A stretch of DNA of 64,000 bases, taken from the NCBI GenBank assembly GCA_026545225.1, contig CM048851.1:36776456-36840455 (forward strand). The letters run 5' to 3'. The stretch comes from Cornus controversa. Taxonomy: Eukaryota; Streptophyta; Magnoliopsida; Cornales; Cornaceae. Shown here one piece after another: positions 60,913 to 64,000 of the stretch. The position numbers and the translations under genes are program-made. The notes beneath the pieces were generated by a model. The model was not told the origin of the DNA and searched no databases. It saw only the letters and a list, made by a program, of their open reading frames with translations. Every line of letters starts with the position of its first letter. The stretch's first letter is position 1.

Positions 60913-63514
60913 ATGAAAATGAAATTGTCTTCTGATCATTCTTCACCCTCTTCTTCAAATACTACTACTATTTTGTTGCCACTTCTCTTTGCTTCTCTTC
61001 TTTTGTGCACTAGTGATGCAGTCATAAAGCTGCCGGAAAATGTAACTATTCCGGCAGTGATAGTGTTTGGCGATTCGATCGTGGACCAAGGGAACAACAA
61101 CAATATCAAGACGTTGGTTAAGGCCGATTTCCCTCCATATGGGAAGGACTTCAAGGGTGGAAAACCAACCGGAAGGTTTTGCAATGGGAAAACCCCTGCA
61201 GACTTGATAGGTACGTAGCAACCAAACAAACACTCACTTTCTCTCTCTGTCATTTTCCTATCTTGTTTCCTTTTTCCACTAATAGAAGGAACGTACGTTA
61301 TATGTTAAACCAAGCATAAGATTGTAAGATTAAACCCTCATTGCTTAGTGTAGTCTTAAGTGTCTTTTTCATTAATCGAGAGCGCATGTTAAAAGAAAGA
61401 GACTGGATAAAATTAATATTACTTGTTACTCTCAAGATTTGGACTCCCATTCTCATTTTATTGGCCATAGTTTCCATATTTATATTTGGATGGAAGTAGG
61501 ACAGATTTGAATCGAATCTAGTTTGATCTGATCCGAATTCGATAAAAAATATATGAGATTTCATTCGATCTAGTTCGATAATCCAATGAATTATATGTTC
61601 TTGAATTTATATTTCATTTTGTAGTTTATGGGATATTCAATCTTCCGTTCATGTTTTTTTTTTACCTTGCATTTGTCAATTTTAAATTTACTTTATTTCA
61701 TAAACATTTTTTTTTCAGCTCAAGAATTAGGAATCAAAGATATTCTACCGGCATATCTCAACCCGAATATGAACCCTACTGAACTCGCCACTGGTGTAAG
61801 CTTTGCTTCAGGAGGCTCAGGATATGATCCTGAAACACCTAAGTTAGTGGTACGGACATTTTTTTTTGAAAAATATTATATGTACAACTTTTTTTAAAAT
61901 AAATAATGTTTTTCACTCTTTTTTTTATTTTTTATTTTTTTTATTATTATTATAAATCAGTCGGTTCTATCTTTATCGGATCAATTGGACATGTTCAAAG
62001 AATACATAGGAAAGCTAAAAGGGACAGTTGGAGAAGAAAAAACCCACTACATTTTAGCCAACAGCATGTATGCAGTAATAGTAGGCAGCGATGACATTGC
62101 CAATACCTATTTTGGCTTTCGTACGAGGAAAATAGAGTACGATATTGATTCTTACACTGATCTTATGGTCAGCTCAGCTTCCAACTTCGTAAAGGTACTA
62201 TTTTTTTTTTAATGCAATTTATAATTAGCCATCACAGTAGCTATTGTCTTGTTCTTAGAGAAGTCGAATTCGTGTTAATAGTTTCCGACACAATCAGATT
62301 GTGTTCTGGTTAACCTATACAATATAATATTATTTAGATCAACAACACTAGACTATGTCCTACAAGCACAAATTGCCACCCCTTTTTATGTATCAATATT
62401 TAAAAAATGTGAGATTGTTAAAATAGATATTAGATTGGATATTGATCTTACTTTTGATCTTAAATTACTTTGAAGGATATATATGAACTAGGTGCACGAA
62501 GGATCCTTGTTTTCAGTGCTCCGCCTGTGGGATGTGTGCCGGCATCGAGAACTCTGGCAGGTGGAATACTTAGAATGTGCGCGGATGAGCATAACCAAGC
62601 AGCCCATATGTTCAACACCAAGCTGTCACATATGCTGGATTCCCTCCAGAGCAGCCTTGCTCAATCCAGGATAGTCTATTTTGATGTCTACAATCCTGTT
62701 CTTGATATCATCCAAAACCCTCATAACTATGGTAAATCACCTACACAATACTTACTTTTTTGATGACTATGATGAATAAAATGATCAGGTACGTTCAAGT
62801 TGATTATGATTTTTGAGATCGAGACAGTAGAGATGTCAATTTAGATCATCACGTCGAAACCCTACTCCTATTGAAACAGTTGAAAAGAGAGTTTAAAATT
62901 ATCTTCTCCTAATAAACCTATAAGTAAATATTTTTTATTAGTGTGAGCTTCTCTCTTTTCCGTCCTTTGTACTGTAATATTGAATTTTTAACAATACTTT
63001 TAGATAATAGCACCAAAAACGAGTTGTATTCTAATGATAATTTGCTCACATTTCAAAACAGAAGGTCGAGAGCTCAAAACTTCAGTACGGGACGGGAACC
63101 ATTCTCTTGTTGAAAATGCTTTCCGTAAAAGATAAAATATGTAAAGAATATGGTCTATTTTTATTACTTCTTTAAACCATATTTAATTATCACTGTTTTT
63201 TTAAAAATGGATTATGTATACCAGACTAAACATATCCTTAATTTGTTATATTATTATTACATACAAGATCTAATTGATGCAGAGTCATACTTATGTGCAC
63301 ATGGGTTATATAAATTATTTCAGGCTTTGATGTTGTGGACAAAGGATGCTGTGGTACGGGTGATTTAGAAGTATCAGTGTTATGTAACAAATTCAGTATA
63401 GCATGTCCAGATGACTCTGTATATCTATTTTGGGATAGCTACCATCCAACTGAGAGAGGATACAAAGTCCTCGTCGATCTCACCCTCTCCAAGTACGTAA
63501 ACAGGTTGCTCTGA
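60913..63514 (+). CDS. GDSL esterase/lipase, EXL3-like (SGNH hydrolase)
   Basis: Five exons: 60913-61210, 61719-61849, 61961-62194, 62476-62731, 63324-63514, all GT-AG, joined in frame to 369 aa, the usual family length. Residues about 17-33 are a hydrophobic signal-peptide core, so the enzyme is probably secreted to the apoplast or cell wall. Block I is [11 protein letters not shown] with catalytic Ser55; [15 protein letters not shown] (residues 85-99) is block II; block III reads G185-S-D-D instead of the general GxND, a variant I recall from the EXL subgroup; the Asp/His pair is D344-S-Y-H347 near the C-terminus. The family hydrolyses ester or acyl bonds of lipids and wall components; the substrate cannot be deduced. 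It is the only intact member of a local three-copy cluster and has a TE insertion right upstream of its TATA box. Confidence 0.96.
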
Positions 63515-63870
63515 AGTGGGTTTTGCCTCCAATCTCTTTCGCTCGATAAATATGGATGTTGACGGCGAAAAGGATTATTTGGAGGAGTTTTTTAATTCTA
63601 AAATTCCTTTTATTTAAAATGTCTTTAAAGAATGTATTCAATAAAAGGAATTTAAAATAAAAAATTATTTGATGGATGCAATTTTAGAAATTCTTTCTAC
63701 AATTAATACAATTTTAATTTGATAATTTTATTCTAATTACTCTCAATAAAAGAGGACAAGTTTTACGAAATAAAAGAGGGTAAAATTGTTTATAAAATTT
63801 GTTATTTAAAATAATTCTGACTTCTTTCCAAAAATAAGTTTTACCAGTTTCATTTGAATGAATCTTTTAT
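63515..63870. other. 3' flank of the GDSL gene
   Basis: Presumed 3' UTR followed by AT-rich sequence; no gene seen. Confidence 0.5.
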
Positions 63871-64000
63871 GCTGTGTTTGGTATTCGTAAACGGAATGTA
63901 ATAGAATAAAGATGTGAATGGAATGAGAATGATAATGATAATGAGAATGAGAATGAAATGGAATAACCATTCTCATTCTAATTACTAACATGAATTTCTA
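63871..64000. mobile_element. PIF-like MITE end, cut by the window edge
   Basis: TGCTGTGTTTGGTATTCGTA followed by GGAATG/GATAATGAGAATG-rich sequence matches the termini of the MITE at 27853-28719. Only one end is inside the window. Confidence 0.55.

Noticed and set aside
1-64000. CRISPR arrays, operons, riboswitches, tRNA or rRNA genes
   Set aside because: The window is plant nuclear DNA; I saw no array structure and no convincing tRNA or rRNA sequence. The only pol III-like boxes are in the SINE-like repeats.

Overview
This is a eudicot nuclear genomic window. It is AT-rich, its genes have many short GT-AG introns, all four gene families are plant types, and transposon debris is dense (hAT-, PIF- and Mutator-type MITEs, a Helitron, SINE, LINE and Ty3/gypsy fragments). 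I cannot name the species.

Layout. 1-640: decayed LINE/RNase H fragment. 2155-15805 (minus): complete VPS35, the retromer core subunit, in 22 exons coding for 789 aa. 17756-20668 (minus): a three-exon gene for a 331-aa Lys/Arg-rich, probably nuclear plant protein of unknown function. 21022-22117: a non-autonomous Helitron with both ends. 22.1-38 kb: a gene-free block with a 415-bp tandem repeat, a PIF-like MITE with a CCA-rich minisatellite, a nested pair of inverted-repeat elements, and three related Mutator-like MITEs, two with perfect 9-bp target-site duplications. 39294-40308 (plus): a two-exon RING E3 ligase of the BOI/S-RNase-binding-protein type, with several upstream ORFs in its presumed leader. 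40.3-45 kb: MITEs. 45.2-63.5 kb: a GDSL esterase/lipase cluster made of two pseudogenes (45238-47338 and 59157-59358) and one intact five-exon gene (60913-63514, 369 aa, EXL type), separated by TE-rich DNA with remnants of Ty3/gypsy gag.

The genes have no evident joint function; this is a gene-poor interval holding housekeeping trafficking (VPS35), ubiquitin signalling (BOI-like) and a tandem lipase family. The most informative structures are evolutionary: a 200-bp duplication that copied the start of VPS35 exon 12 into the adjacent intron, and TE insertions that can be dated against the GDSL duplications because paralogous copies keep the empty sites. One of these is a 269-bp insertion directly upstream of the TATA box of the only intact GDSL copy. 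I found no evidence for a wholly new biological system.
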